Positions 45,643 through 58,408 of a DNA stretch of 64,000 nucleotides are shown piece after piece. Each line of letters begins with the position of its first letter. Within the stretch, counting starts at the first letter, position 1. The DNA is from Prunus persica. Its lineage: Eukaryota > Streptophyta > Magnoliopsida > Rosales > Rosaceae. Both the position numbers and the translations under genes were made by a program. The notes beneath the pieces are model-generated. The model saw only the letters and a program-made list of their open reading frames with translations, ran no database searches and was not told the origin of the DNA. The stretch lies in NCBI RefSeq assembly GCF_000346465.2, contig NC_034016.1:6052362-6116361 (forward strand), in the 5' to 3' direction.

Positions 45643-48600
45643 ATGACCAAGGCCCTAAGCGTGGTGATACTCGTAGAGGGATTCGTCAGTCGTCCCAACT
45701 TCAAGGACAGAATCCCCCTCTTGAGCCTGAGAATTATCCGATTCAAGGTCAAGCAGGGGCAATCATTTGTAGGAGATCCAACAGGGGCAGTACTGGTGAT
45801 GCCCACCTTACTAGTTGACCCAGATTTTCAGCAGACACTAGAGTTGTTGACATAAGCCTTGTCTCGAATCGGGCATACTAGAGATGCATCCTTGACATAT
45901 GCGGACCAGGCTAGAAGGATAGGGGCAGTGGAATTTAATGGTGATGGTGACCCCGCCATGGCTGAAGAATGGATAGAGAAAATGAAAAGAATTATGGATG
46001 TGACAGACGTTCCTTAGGATGCCTTTCCAAAAATGCAAGGTACTAGTGGGAATCAATAAGAAGATGGTATCAAGACCCATTGGCCATCATGTGGCAAGTT
46101 TTTCGAACAGCATTTGATTAGTAGTTCTATCTTTTAGCGTATCAAAATATGAAGATGGAGGAGTTTCTTCATCTTGAACAGGGCAGTATGACAGTACTTG
46201 AATATGAAAAGAAATTTAATGAGCTGTCCAAGTATTGCACACCACTGGTATCAAACGAGAGGAAGAAATGTCAGCTGTTTACTAGAGGTTTGAAGGCATC
46301 CATCTGTGGTATTGTGATGGGACAACATCTGGTAAACTTTGGTGATCTAGTGATGTCTGGAGAGCAGTCAGATGATGGTGCAGGGACTAGGTGATTCCCG
46401 CTGGCATCAGTATGATATGGGTGGTCCCAGTCAAGGGTCATCTAAGAGGGGTAGTTTCAGCTTCGGATCGTCTAGTATCCCTAGTTATGGAGGTTTTCAA
46501 GTTGGAGTCAGTTTCAATGGTGGATCTAATCAGAGTGGTAGTTCTGGACCCTGTTATGGAGGTGGTACAGTTAGATGCTCGGGGAGACAGTTGCAGACGG
46601 TTACTTAGAAATGGATGCTCGGGATACTTGGCTCATGTGATTGACACACGAGATAAATGATTGCTGTTGGAAGATATTCCGGTGGTACGGTAGTTTCCTG
46701 ATGTGTTTCTAGAAGATTTTCCTGGTTTACCTCCTGAAAGAGATATTGAATTTACTATTGAACTTGTTCCAAGAACGAATCCTATTTCTCAGGCGCTGTA
46801 TAGAATGGCACCAGCCGAATTGAGAGAGTTGAAAACTCAGTTGCAGGAGTTGGTGGACAAGGGTTTTATCCGACCCATTTTTTTCTCCTTGGGGTGCACC
46901 AATTCTATTTGTGAAGAAGAAAGATGGCACCATGAGATTGTGCATTGACTGTAGACAGTTGAACAAGATCACTGTACGGAATATGTATTCGTTGCCTCGC
47001 ATTGACGATTTGTTCGATCAGTTGAAGGGTGCTAAAGTGCTTTCTAAGATTGATTTGAGATCAGGCTATCACCAGTTGCGGATCAGGGAAGATGACGTGC
47101 CTAAGACTGCTTTCCGGTCATTACGAGTTTTTAGTGATGCCTTTTGGGTTGACTAATGCGCCAACGGCGTTTATGGATCTCATGAACAGAGTGTTCTGAC
47201 GTTACTTGGATCGCTTTATGATTGTGTTCATAGACGACATCCTTGTGTATTCTAAAAGTTAAAAGGACAATATGAATAACTTGGAAATTGTGTTGAGAAC
47301 TTTAAGGAGGAGGCAGTTGTCTGCAAACTTCAGCAAATGTCAATTCTGGTTGGACAGAGAGTTTCTTGGGGCACGTGATTTCTGCAAAAGGTATCTATGT
47401 GGATCCCCAAAAGGTAGAAGCCATGGTAAATTGGCCGCAACCAACGCATGTCATTGATGTACGAAGTTTTCTGAGGCTAGTCGGGTATTATCGTCGCTTT
47501 GTGGGGGGTTCCTCTACTATAGCAACACCTCTCACTCGTTTAACAAGAAAATGAGTTAAGTTTGAATGGACAGATGAGTGTGAAGAAAACTTCAATGAAC
47601 TCAAAACCAGGTTGACAACTGCTCCAGTATTGACAACCCCTGATGATAGTGGAAACTTTGTTATCTACAGTGATGCATCACGATATGAGTTAGGTTGTGT
47701 GTTGATGCAACATGGTAAAGTAATCACTTATGCTTCTAAGCAACTCAAGAAGCATAAGTTGAGTTATCCTACCCATGACTTGGAACTTATTGTAGTGGTG
47801 TTTGCTCTAAAGAGTTGGCGACATTATCTCTACAGGAAAGCGTGCCAAATTTTCACGGATCATAAGAGTTTAAGTACTTGTTCACCCATAAGGAAATGAA
47901 CTTGAGGCAGAGGAGGTGGTTAGAATTGATAAGGGACTATGACTGCACCATTGAACATCATCATTATAGAGCTAATGTTGTGGCTGATGCTCTTAGCAGG
48001 AAGTCATCTGGATCTTTGGCACATCTTCGAGGGAAGTATCTTCCATTATTGGTTGAGTTAAGGAAGTTGAGAGTTGGGTTAAGTTTGGATGATCAAGGAG
48101 CTTTGCTTGCTACTCTCTACGTAAGACTGGTGTTAGTGGAACGAATTATCGAGGCTCAGTTACAGGATCCGTTAATCTGCACGTTAAGATTGAAAGCAGA
48201 GAATGGTACGAGAACAGATTATTCGGTGAGGAGTGATGAAGTTTTGATGGTAGGAACAAGATTGTATGTTCCTAGGGATGAAACACTAAAATGGGAAATT
48301 CTAGAGGAGGCCTACTGTTCGGCCTTCGCTATGCATCCTGGCAGCACAAATATGTATCGTACTCTGAGGGAGTATTATTGGTAGCCTTTCTTGAAGAAGG
48401 AAATAGCAGAGTACATCAGCAAGTGTTTGATTTGTCAGCAAGTCAAAGTAGAACAACATAAACCATTGGGATTGCTGCAACCACTTCTGATCCCTGAGTG
48501 GAAGTGGGAGCACATTACTATGGACTTTGTGTTCAAGCTTCCTCGCACAAGGAATAAACATGATAGAGTTTGGGTAATAGTGGATTGACTCACCAAGTCT

Positions 48601-49590
48601 GCTCATTTTCTGCCGCTAAAAGCGACTTATACTTTGAATAAATTGGCCAAAATCTTTATTGATGAAATTGTAAGATTACATGGGGTACAGTATCTATTGT
48701 GTCAGACAGAGATCCTCGGTTCACGTCCCGTTTTTGGACAAAGTTGCAGGAAGCTTTTGGGACCCAATTGCAGTTCAGTACCGAATTTCATCCTCAGACT
48801 GATAGAGAGTCGGAAAGAACGATTCAAACTTTGGATGATATGCTAAGAGCTTGTGCATTACAGTTTTGGGGAGACTGGGATGATAAACTATCGCTCATGG
48901 AGTTTGCGTATAATAACAATTACCAAGCAAGTATTGGAATGTCACCATATGATGCCTTGTATGGAAAACAGTGTAGGACTTCATTGTATTAGGATGAAGT
49001 AGGTGAGCAAATTAGAAGTATCTGAGGATATTGAGGCGACGAAGAAACGAGTGGAACTGATAAGAGAAAGACTTAAGGCGACCTAAGATCGACAAAAGAG
49101 TTATGCCGACAATAGAAGAAAAGATCTTCAGTTTGAAGTTGGTCACTAGGTGTTCTTAAAGTTATCGCCTTGGAAATGTGTGGTGAGATTTGGGAAGCGA
49201 GGAAAATTAAACCCTCGTTACATTGGGTCGTAGGAGATTTTGGAGCGTGTTGGCCCAGTAGCTTACCGACTTGCTTTGCCATCGGAACTTGCTCGGCTAC
49301 ATGATGTATTTCATGTCTCCATGCTCCAAAAGTATATTTCTGATCCTTCTCATGTTCTAGAGGAGCAACTAATAGAATTGAAGGATGATTTGGGTTATGT
49401 GGAGCAACTTGTTCAGATTTTGGATTGGAAGACGCATGTGCTACGTTCTAGAGAGATCCTACTTGTGAAAGTCTGTGGAGGAGTTATACTGTGGAAGAGG
49501 CTACTTAGGAACCCGAGGATCAAATGTGGGATCAATACCCTTACCTCTACGAGTGATAGGTATGAAATTTCGAAGACAAAATTTTTATAA
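45643..49590 (+). pseudogene. Ty3/gypsy (chromovirus-like) gag-pol remnants
   Basis: Gag pieces (around 45900-46400) are broken by several stops. The protease region is essentially missing: sequence passes from a Gly/Ser-rich gag tail to LLEDIPVV and the pre-RT stretch ([15 protein letters not shown]). Reverse transcriptase ([27 protein letters not shown], catalytic FIDDILVYSK near 47230), RNase H ([19 protein letters not shown]), integrase zinc finger and core ([47 protein letters not shown]) and a chromodomain-type tail (HDVFHVSMLQKYISDPSHVL) follow in order. Many frameshifts and stops make it non-functional. A polypurine tract, AAGGGGGGTAGA, lies at 49589-49600. Confidence 0.9.
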
Positions 49591-49601
49591 GGGGGGTAGA
49601 C

Positions 49602-51381
49602 TGTAATAATCCGATCCTAAATAAATTTTCAATTATTAATTTATTCAAGTAAAAGATAATTTTATCACGGGAATATTTTATTGGGTTAAAAATTGACTTT
49701 TTTGGAAAGGAATTTGGGAATTCTAGTTGTACCGTTACGTAGAGCACGTCGAGATGAGTCTGTAGACACGTAGTAGGCTCAAATCGAAGTTGTAACGAAG
49801 AAGTTACGATCAAAAGAAGTCAAGTGGCACAATCGTAATTTTTGCAAAGTCAGTTTTTAAAAACCAGATATCTCTCTCCTCTCACGCAACACTAGATTTC
49901 TCTCTCCTTTGTTCAGAAACAGCCAAGACCTCCGTGGCTTCCGACCACGATTCCGGCCACGTACAGCTGTCCCTGTCCACAATGTTGGATCCATTCTTTT
50001 TCTCTCTCTTCTCTCTACACATCTATACCACTTTTCAGCCCCAAATCTAAGAAAAATTAAGCCAAAATTCAAGCTAAACTCAGCCCAAAATAGGGCAGCT
50101 TCAAACAGTGGCTGTTCATGGTCTTTTTCGGCCAATTTCGGCCGCCACAATTTAGGTAATTACACCCAAAATACTCTCTTACCTTCCCTTTGTGTTATCT
50201 CTCGAAAACCCAATGTGAATTCATTCCAATTTTTTTGATTTTGAAACAAAAATTTTCTAAGTTTTTGAGAGACAAAAAGCCTCGTTCGAGGGCTTTAAAG
50301 GTGGAATTGATAGTCGAGCCAAGGTATAAATTTACTTCCCTTGATGTGCTTAATCCGTAGGTATGATTATTGGCTGGCAGTTTGGAGTTTTCCGATCGTC
50401 GAAAAATTACTCAATACACTCGGTGGCGGCGTGTCGCCAAGGTGTCAATGTTGGATCTTTGTCCTAGAATGTTCCCCACGTCTTCCCGAGCACAACGGTA
50501 TGCTCATATTTCAATTTGGTTATCGTTTGGTCATCGATCGGATATCGCATATTAGGCGATATTCGGGTTCGATATGTTCGGACCATTGGATTGACTTCAT
50601 TTTCAAATATATTAATCTAGACACCTCTAGGATTGTGTAGTAATTCATGGATCGAGAATCGGAGTCCCGGATACTCCGATTCAATAATTCAAAGTTTAGA
50701 TAAACAATAACCGTTTGATCGTACGATTGCGAGCAATCCGACCGTTCGATTTGGACCAAACTTGTAGAGCATGTTTAGTAAAGTGTGTTGAACCTATAGG
50801 AACTCTTGGATTGGTAATCGGAGGTCATGTACCCCACGGGGTACCGGGTTAACCAATATAGGAATTTAATTGAGTTTTCTAAATGTTTTAACAGGGAGTT
50901 AGTATGTTCATATTCTATTTTCTAAAACTTTATTTTTGTCCACTCATACTTTTAAATGTTTTGCGTCCCCAGGCAGTAATCGTGTACTAGAGCGCCACCA
51001 CAGGGCAGTCACCACTCTTCACTCATCATTTCCATTATGTAGGATTTCCTTTCCTTTAAACTAATTAGTATCGCTCTGAAATTGCCCTAAGATTTATGTA
51101 AGGTCTGAGGCCATATAGTTCCATTGTTGGATTGCTTGAATGTAAACTTGATGCATGCTGAACATTTGGGATTATAATTGCATTTTGTACAGGTGGAAGA
51201 ATTTTGAGAAACGACTATTTACAAGGGAGACTGCCGAATTTTCGACAGAAGTCAAACTTGAGATTAAGTTTGGTTTTGTTAGAAGGGCAATTTAGTTAAG
51301 TGTGCCTGGCACCCGTCAAGTGTCGAACACGCATAGGGTTCGGCTCAGATTTCAAAGTGAAATTTGGGTCGAGTCCTATCA
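49602..51381 (+). repeat. Ty3/gypsy 3' LTR, plus orientation
   Basis: About 1,780 bp, TGTAATAATCCG to CCTATCA, directly after the purine tract. It matches 43728-45297 in reverse. Frames at 49857-50640 are shadows. Confidence 0.88.
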
Positions 51382-51386
51382 AAAGC

Positions 51387-52770
51387 TGCTAACGCAGATA
51401 GCACAAACACTACGAGGTTATGGCATATGCGTCTTAGGCATGTTGGTGAAAAGGCGTTGCAAGGATTGGTGAAGCAAGGCTTATTGAAAGGTTCGAAGGC
51501 ATGCAAATTGGAATTCTATGAACATTGTGTTGGAATGCATCTCGGGGAGGTAGCCATTATTTTATCTCCTTTGTTGATTACTTGTCTAAAAGAATATGGG
51601 TGTACACCATGAAGCGTAAAGATGAAGTCTTGAAGATATTCCTGAAGTGTAAAAAGATTATTGAAACGCAAAGCGATCGAAAGATCAAGACTCTCAAATC
51701 AGACAATGGGGGTGAATATAAGTCTGATCCTTTCTTAAAAGTTTGTCAAGATGCGGGTATTGTGATGTACTTCATGGTTAGGGAGACACCGCAACAGAAT
51801 GGGGTGGCAGAGCAAATGAACCGTACTTTGCTTGAGAAAGTCTAGTGTGTGTTGTCTAATGCTGGTTTAGGAAAGGCGTTTTGGGCTGAGGCAATTATTT
51901 ATGCAAGCCATCTCATTAATCGGTTGCTAGTTGCTGCGGACGAGGGCAAAACTCCCATGGAGGTGTGGTCTAGTAAATCTTGTATAGATTACAAGTATTT
52001 ACACATATTTGGTTGTCCTGCTTACTATCAAGTTGGATCCAAGAGCAAAGAAAGCTCTATTTATGGGCATTAGCACTAGCTTGAAGAGATACCGATTCTG
52101 GTGTCCAGATGGGAAGAAATTTGTTGTAAGCAGATATGTGACTTTTGATGAGGCTGCTATGGTAAATCAGAACAAGCATGAAGGTGAAACTGAAGCGACC
52201 AAGACCATAAGTAGTTCAAAGAAGGTGGAGTTACTGAAGACTCCAGTTGTTCCAATAAGATCTGATGTTATAGATACTAGTCCTACAGTTGCTTCTGATG
52301 ATGAGGACGAGGATGATGATGAGGAGGCACCTACCCAAGTAGTCTCCAAGACAATGGTACAAGCGGTTTGATAGGTTTATGATCAGACATAAGTACACAA
52401 GAAGTCATTATGACCATTGTGTATACTTTCGCAAGCTATAAAATGGAACCTTCATTTATCTACTTTTATATGTTGATGATATGCTTGTAACATGTAAAAG
52501 CAAAGTGGAGATTAAAAAGTTGAAGACTCAACTGAGTAATGAATTTGATATGAAGGACTTGGGAGAAGCTCGAAAGATACTGGGTATGGAAATTAAAAAA
52601 GATAGAGTGAAGGCAAGATTTGTCTGCGTCAGAAGCAGTATTTGAAGAAGGTACTACAACGTTTCGAGATGAATGAAAATTCAAAATCGGTTAGTACACA
52701 TATTGCCCCTCATTTCAAACTTAGTAATTCTATGCCTCCTAATACACCTCTTAAAGCCAATTTCGGTGTC
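51387..52770 (+). pseudogene. Copia A integrase and reverse transcriptase pieces
   Basis: Continues the copia frame after the composite insertion: LWHMRLRHVGEKALQGLVKQ, the integrase core ([29 protein letters not shown]) and the acidic linker (SDDEDEDDDEEAPTQ). It then jumps from the linker near 52345 straight to the late reverse transcriptase (FDRFMIRHKY, LLYVDDMLVTC), so the first half of that domain is deleted. RNase H is also lost near 52740, where sequence passes to the 3' end. Stops at 51843 and elsewhere add to the damage. Confidence 0.88.
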
Positions 52771-52880
52771 CAAGTTTAAGCGAATAAGTAAAATTTGTTG
52801 ATTGCCCCTTGAGGGATTGGGAGACAACCATTGGGAATGTTACTATGAGAGTTTGTTACATTTTGAGCCAAGGTGGAGAT

Positions 52881-53169
52881 TGTTGAAAATTTGCTCAAAT
52901 GTAGAAGAATTTTGGAGTTGCCCATGTGAGTCAATGTTGGCTTGCTATCTTTGTCAAAATGGGTGGATTGTTTGGTAGCCATCCATTGTTGAGTTTGGTA
53001 GCCAATGTATGAATAGTTTGAGTTTGCATTCACACTCTTGCATCTTTGGCTATAAATTGGAAGCAAATGGTTTCATTTGAAGCATCCCACCTAGTGTGAG
53101 AAGAAGAGAAAAATAGCAAGAAAGACATCTTGCCAAAGAGAGAAACAATTCTCTCTAGTTGTTCTTTGC
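52881..53169 (+). repeat. Truncated 3' LTR of copia A
   Basis: Starts TGTTGAAAATTTGCTC after the purine tract and stops abruptly near 'gttctttgc'. The rest of the LTR is missing. From here the inverse copy belonging to copia B begins within a few bases. Confidence 0.8.
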
Positions 53170-53174
53170 AATGC

Positions 53175-53712
53175 CAACTATGAGGGAAAATAACCAACAG
53201 CAGCAACAACGGCCAAGAGATAAAAAAGAACAAAACAACACCAACAAGAACACCAAGATTTATACTGGTTCGGCAATGCCTACATCCAGTTTGGAGACGA
53301 CAGAGTAATCCGCTATAAACAAATGAGAGAATACAATAGTGTTTATTGCTCAAGAAAACCCAAAACCCCAAATACACCCAAGTCACACTCTCACAACAAT
53401 TGAAAACAGAACAATGATACAAAGCAAAGAACAATTAGAGAGAATTGTTTCTCTCTTTGGCAAGGTGCCTTTCTTGCTATTTTTCTCTTCTTCTCACACT
53501 TGGTGAGATGCTTCAAATGAAACCATTTGCTTCCAATTTATAGCCAAAGATGCAAGAGTGTGAATGCAAACTCAAACTATTCATATGTTGGCTACTAAAC
53601 TCAACAATGGATGGCTACCAAACAATCCACCCATTTTGACAAAGATAGCAAGCCAACATTGACTCACATGGGCAACTCCAAAATTCTTCTACATTTGAGC
53701 CAATTTTCAACA
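53175..53712 (-). repeat. 3' LTR of copia B
   Basis: Matches the right LTR except for its outer edge and a 40-bp extra piece. Shared text includes 'tttatactggttcggcaat' and 'caacaatggatggctacca'. Confidence 0.85.
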
Positions 53713-53791
53713 ATCTCCACCTTGGATCAAAATGTAACAAATTATCATAGTAACACTCCCAATGGTCGTCTCCCAATCCCTCAAGGGGCAA

Positions 53792-56700
53792 TCAACAAAT
53801 TTTACTTATTCCAAGTAAGTCTAAGCAATGCTTAAACTTGGACAACGAAAGTGGCTTTGTCAACATATCAGCAGGATTGTTAGCGGTTCCAATCTTCTCA
53901 AGAAGAATATCTCCTTCATCAATGATCTCACGAACAAAATAGAACCTCACGTCAATGTGTTTCGTACGTGCATGATGAACTTGATTCTTTGCTAAATAAA
54001 TAGCATTCTGACTGTCGCAATGAACATCCACATGGTCCTGTTGAACTCCTAAGTCATCAAGCAACCCTTGAAGCCAGATGGCTTCCTTTATAGCTTCTGT
54101 TACTACCATGTATTCTGCCTCAATAGTCCACAAAGCAACTGTAGATTGCAGAATCGACCTCCAACTCACTGGACCTCTAGCAAGAGTGAATACAAAACCT
54201 ATGGTGGACCTACGCTTGTCCAAATCACCTGCGTAATCAGAATCTACATATCCAACAACACATTGACCAGTAACTTTATCCTGCTGAAACAATAAACCAA
54301 CAACCACCGTACCAAGAATATACCGTAGAATCCATTTCACAGCTTGCCAATCCCCTTTTCCTAGATTATGCATATATCTACAGACAATACTAACAATTTG
54401 TGAAATATCAGGCCTAGTACACACCATAGCATACATCAGACTATAAACAACACTTGCATATGGAATTTGAGCCATGTAATGACTCTCCTCATTAGTATTA
54501 GGAGACATAGAAGCACAAAGTTTGAAATGAAGGGCAAGAGGTGTACTAACCGGTTTTGAATTTTCATTCATCTTGAAACGTTGTAGTACCTTCTTCAAAT
54601 ACTGCTTATGACACAGACTAATCTTGCCCTTTGCTCTGTCTCTTTCAATTTCCATACCCAATATCTTCCGAGCTTCTCCCAAGTCCTTCATCTCAAATTC
54701 ATTACTCAGTTAAGTCTTCAACCTTTCAATCTCCACTTTGCTTTTACATGCTATAAGCATATCGTCAACATATAAAAGCAGATAAATGAAGGTTCCATCT
54801 TGTAGCTTGTGGAAGTATACACAATGGTCATAATGACTTCTTCTGTACTTATGCTCGATCATAAACCTATCAAATAACTTGTACCATTGTCTTGGAGATT
54901 GCTTCAAGCCATACAATGATTTTTGCAATTTGCAAACCCAATTTTCCTTTCCAACAACCTTAAAACCTTTTGGTTGAGACATATAAATCTCTTCCTCCAA
55001 ATCACCATGTAAGAACGCCGTTTTGACATCAAGTTGAGCTAACTCAAGGTTAAACTGAGCAATCAAAGCCAACAAAATACGAATAGAAGAATGTTTTACT
55101 ACAGGAGAAAATACCTCGTTGTAGTCAATGCCTTCTTTCTGAGCATAACCTTTGGCTAACAATCTGGCTTTGAATCTTACATTGTCTTTTCCCAAAGATT
55201 CCATCTTCTTGGCATACACCCATTGACACCCAATTATTTTCTTCCCCTTTGATAACTGAACCAGCTTCCAAGTCTCATTTTTATGACGAGATTTCATCTC
55301 CTCATCCATAGATTTCTTTCACTATACGCTCTCTGAACTTCTGACAGCGTCTTTATAGGCGGATGGAATATCATCTTCAATAACGGAAAGTGCATATGCC
55401 ATAATATTAGTAAACTGAGCAGGCTTTCGAATTTCCCTTCTTGATCTTCTGGTTGCAATAGAATCATGTTGCTGTGGAGGCTCTTGGGTAGGTGCCTCCT
55501 CTTTATCATCCTCGTCCTCATCATCAGAATCAACTGTAGGACTATTATATGTAACATCAAACCTTACTGGAACAACTGGAGTCTTCAGTAACTCCACCTG
55601 CTTTGAACTACTCATGGTCTTGGTCGCTTTAGTTTCATCTTCATGCTTGTTTTGATTTACCATAGCAGCCGCATCAAAAGTCACATCTCTGCTTACAACC
55701 AATTTCTTCTCATCTGGACACTAGAGTCGGTATCCCTTCATGTCACTGCTAAAGCCCATAAATAGAGCTTTCTTTGCTCTTGGATCCAACTTGCTTTCCC
55801 TGACATGATAGTAAGCAGGACAACTAAATATGTGTAAATACTTGTAATCAGTACAAGGTTTACCAGACCATACTTTCATAGGCGTTTTGCCCTCGTTCAC
55901 AGCAGCTGGCAACCGATTAATGAGATGGCTTGCATAAGTAATTGCCTCAGCCCAAAATGCCTTGCCTAAACCAGCATTAGACAATATACATCGGACTTTC
56001 TCAAGCAAAGTACGGTTCATGTGCTCCGCCACCCCATTCTGTTGCGGTGTCTCCCTAACCGTGAAATGCCTCACAATATCCTCATCTTGACAAACTTTCA
56101 AGAAAAGATCAGACTTATATTCACCCCCATTGTCTGCTCTGAGAGTCTTGATCTTTCGACTGCTTTGCGTTTCAATCATCTTTTTCTACTTCAGGAATAT
56201 CTTCAAGACTTCATCTTTATGCTTCATGGTGTACACCCATATTCTTCTAGAGAAGTCATCAACAAAGGAGAAAATAATGGCTACCTCCCCAAGATGCATT
56301 CAAGCACACAATGTTCACAGAATTCCAATTTGAATGCCTAGTAGTGTTTGTGCTATCTGCGTCAGCAGCTTCCGTGACAGCTGCTCCACCAATGACTATA
56401 CTCCCCTGTAAGAAATACAAGTTATTTTGTCTTGTACCTTTCATCACCACCAATGCCCCGTACACAGCTTTAAGATCTCCACCTTCCATGTTTATCTTGA
56501 GACCCTTGGATTCCAAAGCGCCTAATGAGATGAGATTCTTCTTCATATTCGGTACATACCGAACATCACTCAATTCTCTTATTGTTCCATCATGCATATT
56601 CAAACTGATTTTGCTTATCCCTTGTGTTTTGCAGACATTATTATTGCCCATCAAAATAACTCCACCATCTAGCTCTTGAAAGCAAGAAAATCATTCCCGA

Positions 56701-57668
56701 ATGGGACACATATGATAGGTGCAACCTGAATCCAAAATCCACTCCTTTGAGTGACCATCAGCAAATGAACTAGCCAAAGCAAACTCGAAATCATCATCTC
56801 CAGATTTTACAATATTTTCTTCAAAACGCGCTTTCTCCTTCTCTTTGTTCTTCAATTTGGGGCAGTCTTTCTTCCAATGACCCTTTTGGCGACAAAAGGT
56901 GCATTTGTCTTTAGCAAGAAATTTCCCTCTCAACTTTGAACGAGATTTTCCCCGCTTCCCAGATTTTCTTTCCTCTGTTCAACCCCTTGCAACGAGTGCC
57001 TCGGTTTGTGAATTGTGAGTCAACTGTTCCTTCTTACGACACTCATGATTCACTAATGCTGTAGACACCTCATTAAGTTTCACCTCGGATTTTCCATACA
57101 ACAAAGTAGTTGTCAAATGATCATAATCATCAGGCAATGAATTTAACAAACATAGTGTCTTATCCTCGTTAGGAATTTCCACATCAAGGTTTGCTAAATC
57201 AGCAAGTATTTTATTCTAATCATTGAGATGTTCGTGCATAGAAATACCTGGACGATATTGAAATCAGAAGAGTCGCTTCTTTAAGAAGAGCCGATTTTCT
57301 GCGCTCTTGGTCATATACTTCTCCTCCAATTTCATCCAAAACTTCTTAGCAGAAGTTTCCTTCATATATAGGTATGTCAACTCCTTAACAAGGAACGATT
57401 GAATAGAGGCACAAGCATGAAGATTAATTTGTGTCCATTGCTTGTCATCAATATCTTCGGGTTTGTCCTCCAAAACCATATTCAACTCTTGTTGATACAA
57501 CACATCCATAACTTCACATTGCCACATACCAAAATTATTAGAGTCATTGAATTTATCAACCTCTAACCTTATAGTAGCAATTAGATGTCTATTGGATGTA
57601 GGTGCCGAAGAAGACGATGCCGACTCCTTCTCCTTAACATGTTCATCTTTATCTCCAGCCATCAACAA
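53792..57668 (-). pseudogene. Copia B gag-pol, lightly broken
   Basis: From the right: gag (MLMAGDKDEHVKEKESASSS; zinc knuckle CTFCRQKGHWKKDC), protease (ILDSGCTYHMCPIRE), integrase core ([32 protein letters not shown]), reverse transcriptase (KARLLAKGYAQKEGIDYNEV, LDVKTAFLHGDLEEEIYMSQ, catalytic LLLYVDDMLIAC) and RNase H (VGYVDSDYAGDLDKRRSTIG, KHIDVRFYFVREIIDEG), ending LLGISKIC. Breaks: stops between 57264 and 57182 and near 56936, a deletion of about 90 bp near 56350 removing most of the GAG-pre-integrase motif kept in A, and stops or shifts near 55710, 55315 and 54700. Confidence 0.92.
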
Positions 57669-57830
57669 ATACGGTACTGTTCACAGACTGTAGCGCCGAC
57701 ACTATTCACGACACTGTTGCACAGCACTATTCACACCACTGTATCATAGCACTATTCACGCCACTGTAGCTCTACCAAATTTTTACTTCTACAAAACCCC
57801 AATCGAAAAAACTTGTGCTCTGATACCACT

Positions 57831-58343
57831 TGTTGTGCGGAAGGGTCAACCAACTGTGAGTGAAAATAACCAACAACACCAACAAGAATACCAAGATTTA
57901 TACTGGTTCGGCAATACCTACGTCCAGTTTGAAGACGACGGAGTAATCCACTATAAACAAATGAGAGAATGCAGTAGTGTTTATCATTCAAGAAAACCCC
58001 AAACCCCAAATACACCCAAGTCACTCTCACAACAATTGAAAAGAAAACAATGATACAAAGCAAAGAACAATTAGAGAGAATTGTTTCTCTCTTTGGCAAG
58101 ATGCCTTTCTTGCTATTTTTCTCTTCTTTTCACACTTGGTGGGATGCTGCAAATGAAACCACTTGCTTCCAATTTATAGCCAAAGATAAGTGTGAATGAA
58201 AACTCAAACTATTCATGTGTTGGCTACCAAACTCAACAATGGATGGCTACCAACAATCCATCCATTTTGACAAAGATAGCAAGCCAACTTTGACTCACAT
58301 GGGCAACTCCAAAATTCTTCTACATTTGAGCCAATTTTCAACA
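57831..58343 (-). repeat. 5' LTR of copia B
   Basis: 513 bp, TGTTGTGCGG to TTCAACA on the plus strand. The primer-binding site is separated by two bases from its inner end. Confidence 0.9.
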
Positions 58344-58408
58344 ATTAGGAGACTCTTGCATTCAATTTCGTTGATGCATATAATTTCAAACTTTTAGTCT
58401 ATAGAGTT

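Larger units (their letters stand above)
43384..51381. mobile_element. Composite Cassandra + Ty3/gypsy insertion with an inverted block
   Basis: Inserted in copia A between gaagc (43379-43383) and aaagc (51382-51386), a near-perfect 5-bp target duplication; the copia reading resumes directly after. Order: Cassandra LTR minus, Cassandra internal minus, gypsy LTR minus, Cassandra LTR plus, gypsy internal plus, gypsy LTR plus. If the block 43728-45554 is mentally turned round, a complete Cassandra (minus) followed by a complete gypsy element (plus) results. Both block borders lie next to tRNA-Met primer-binding sites. Confidence 0.8.
41527..53169 (+). mobile_element. Ty1/copia retrotransposon A, split by an 8-kb insertion and internally deleted
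   Basis: A 5' LTR-like segment (41527-41780, TGTTAGTCAATTGGG to TTCTGCA, with a TATAAATAGG box) is followed by a Met-tRNA primer site, TGGTATCTGAGC. Gag starts at 41973. The coding region is cut at 43383 by the composite element and resumes at 51387. A purine tract (AAGGTGGAGAT) and a 3' LTR (52881-53169) follow. The 3' LTR is of a different sequence from the 5' LTR, but matches the LTRs of copia B in reverse orientation. The internal parts of A and B are close relatives. Confidence 0.85.
53175..58343 (-). mobile_element. Ty1/copia retrotransposon B, nearly full length
   Basis: Minus-strand element with a 5' LTR at 57831-58343, a perfect primer site TGGTATCAGAGC (57817-57828), gag starting at 57668 and pol down to 53792. 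The purine tract (AAGGTGGAGAT) is just right of the 3' LTR (53175-53712). Same family as copia A, with matching leader and internal sequence. Its 3' LTR has lost the outermost bases where it meets copia A, and carries an extra stretch of about 40 bp near 53205-53240. Confidence 0.9.
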
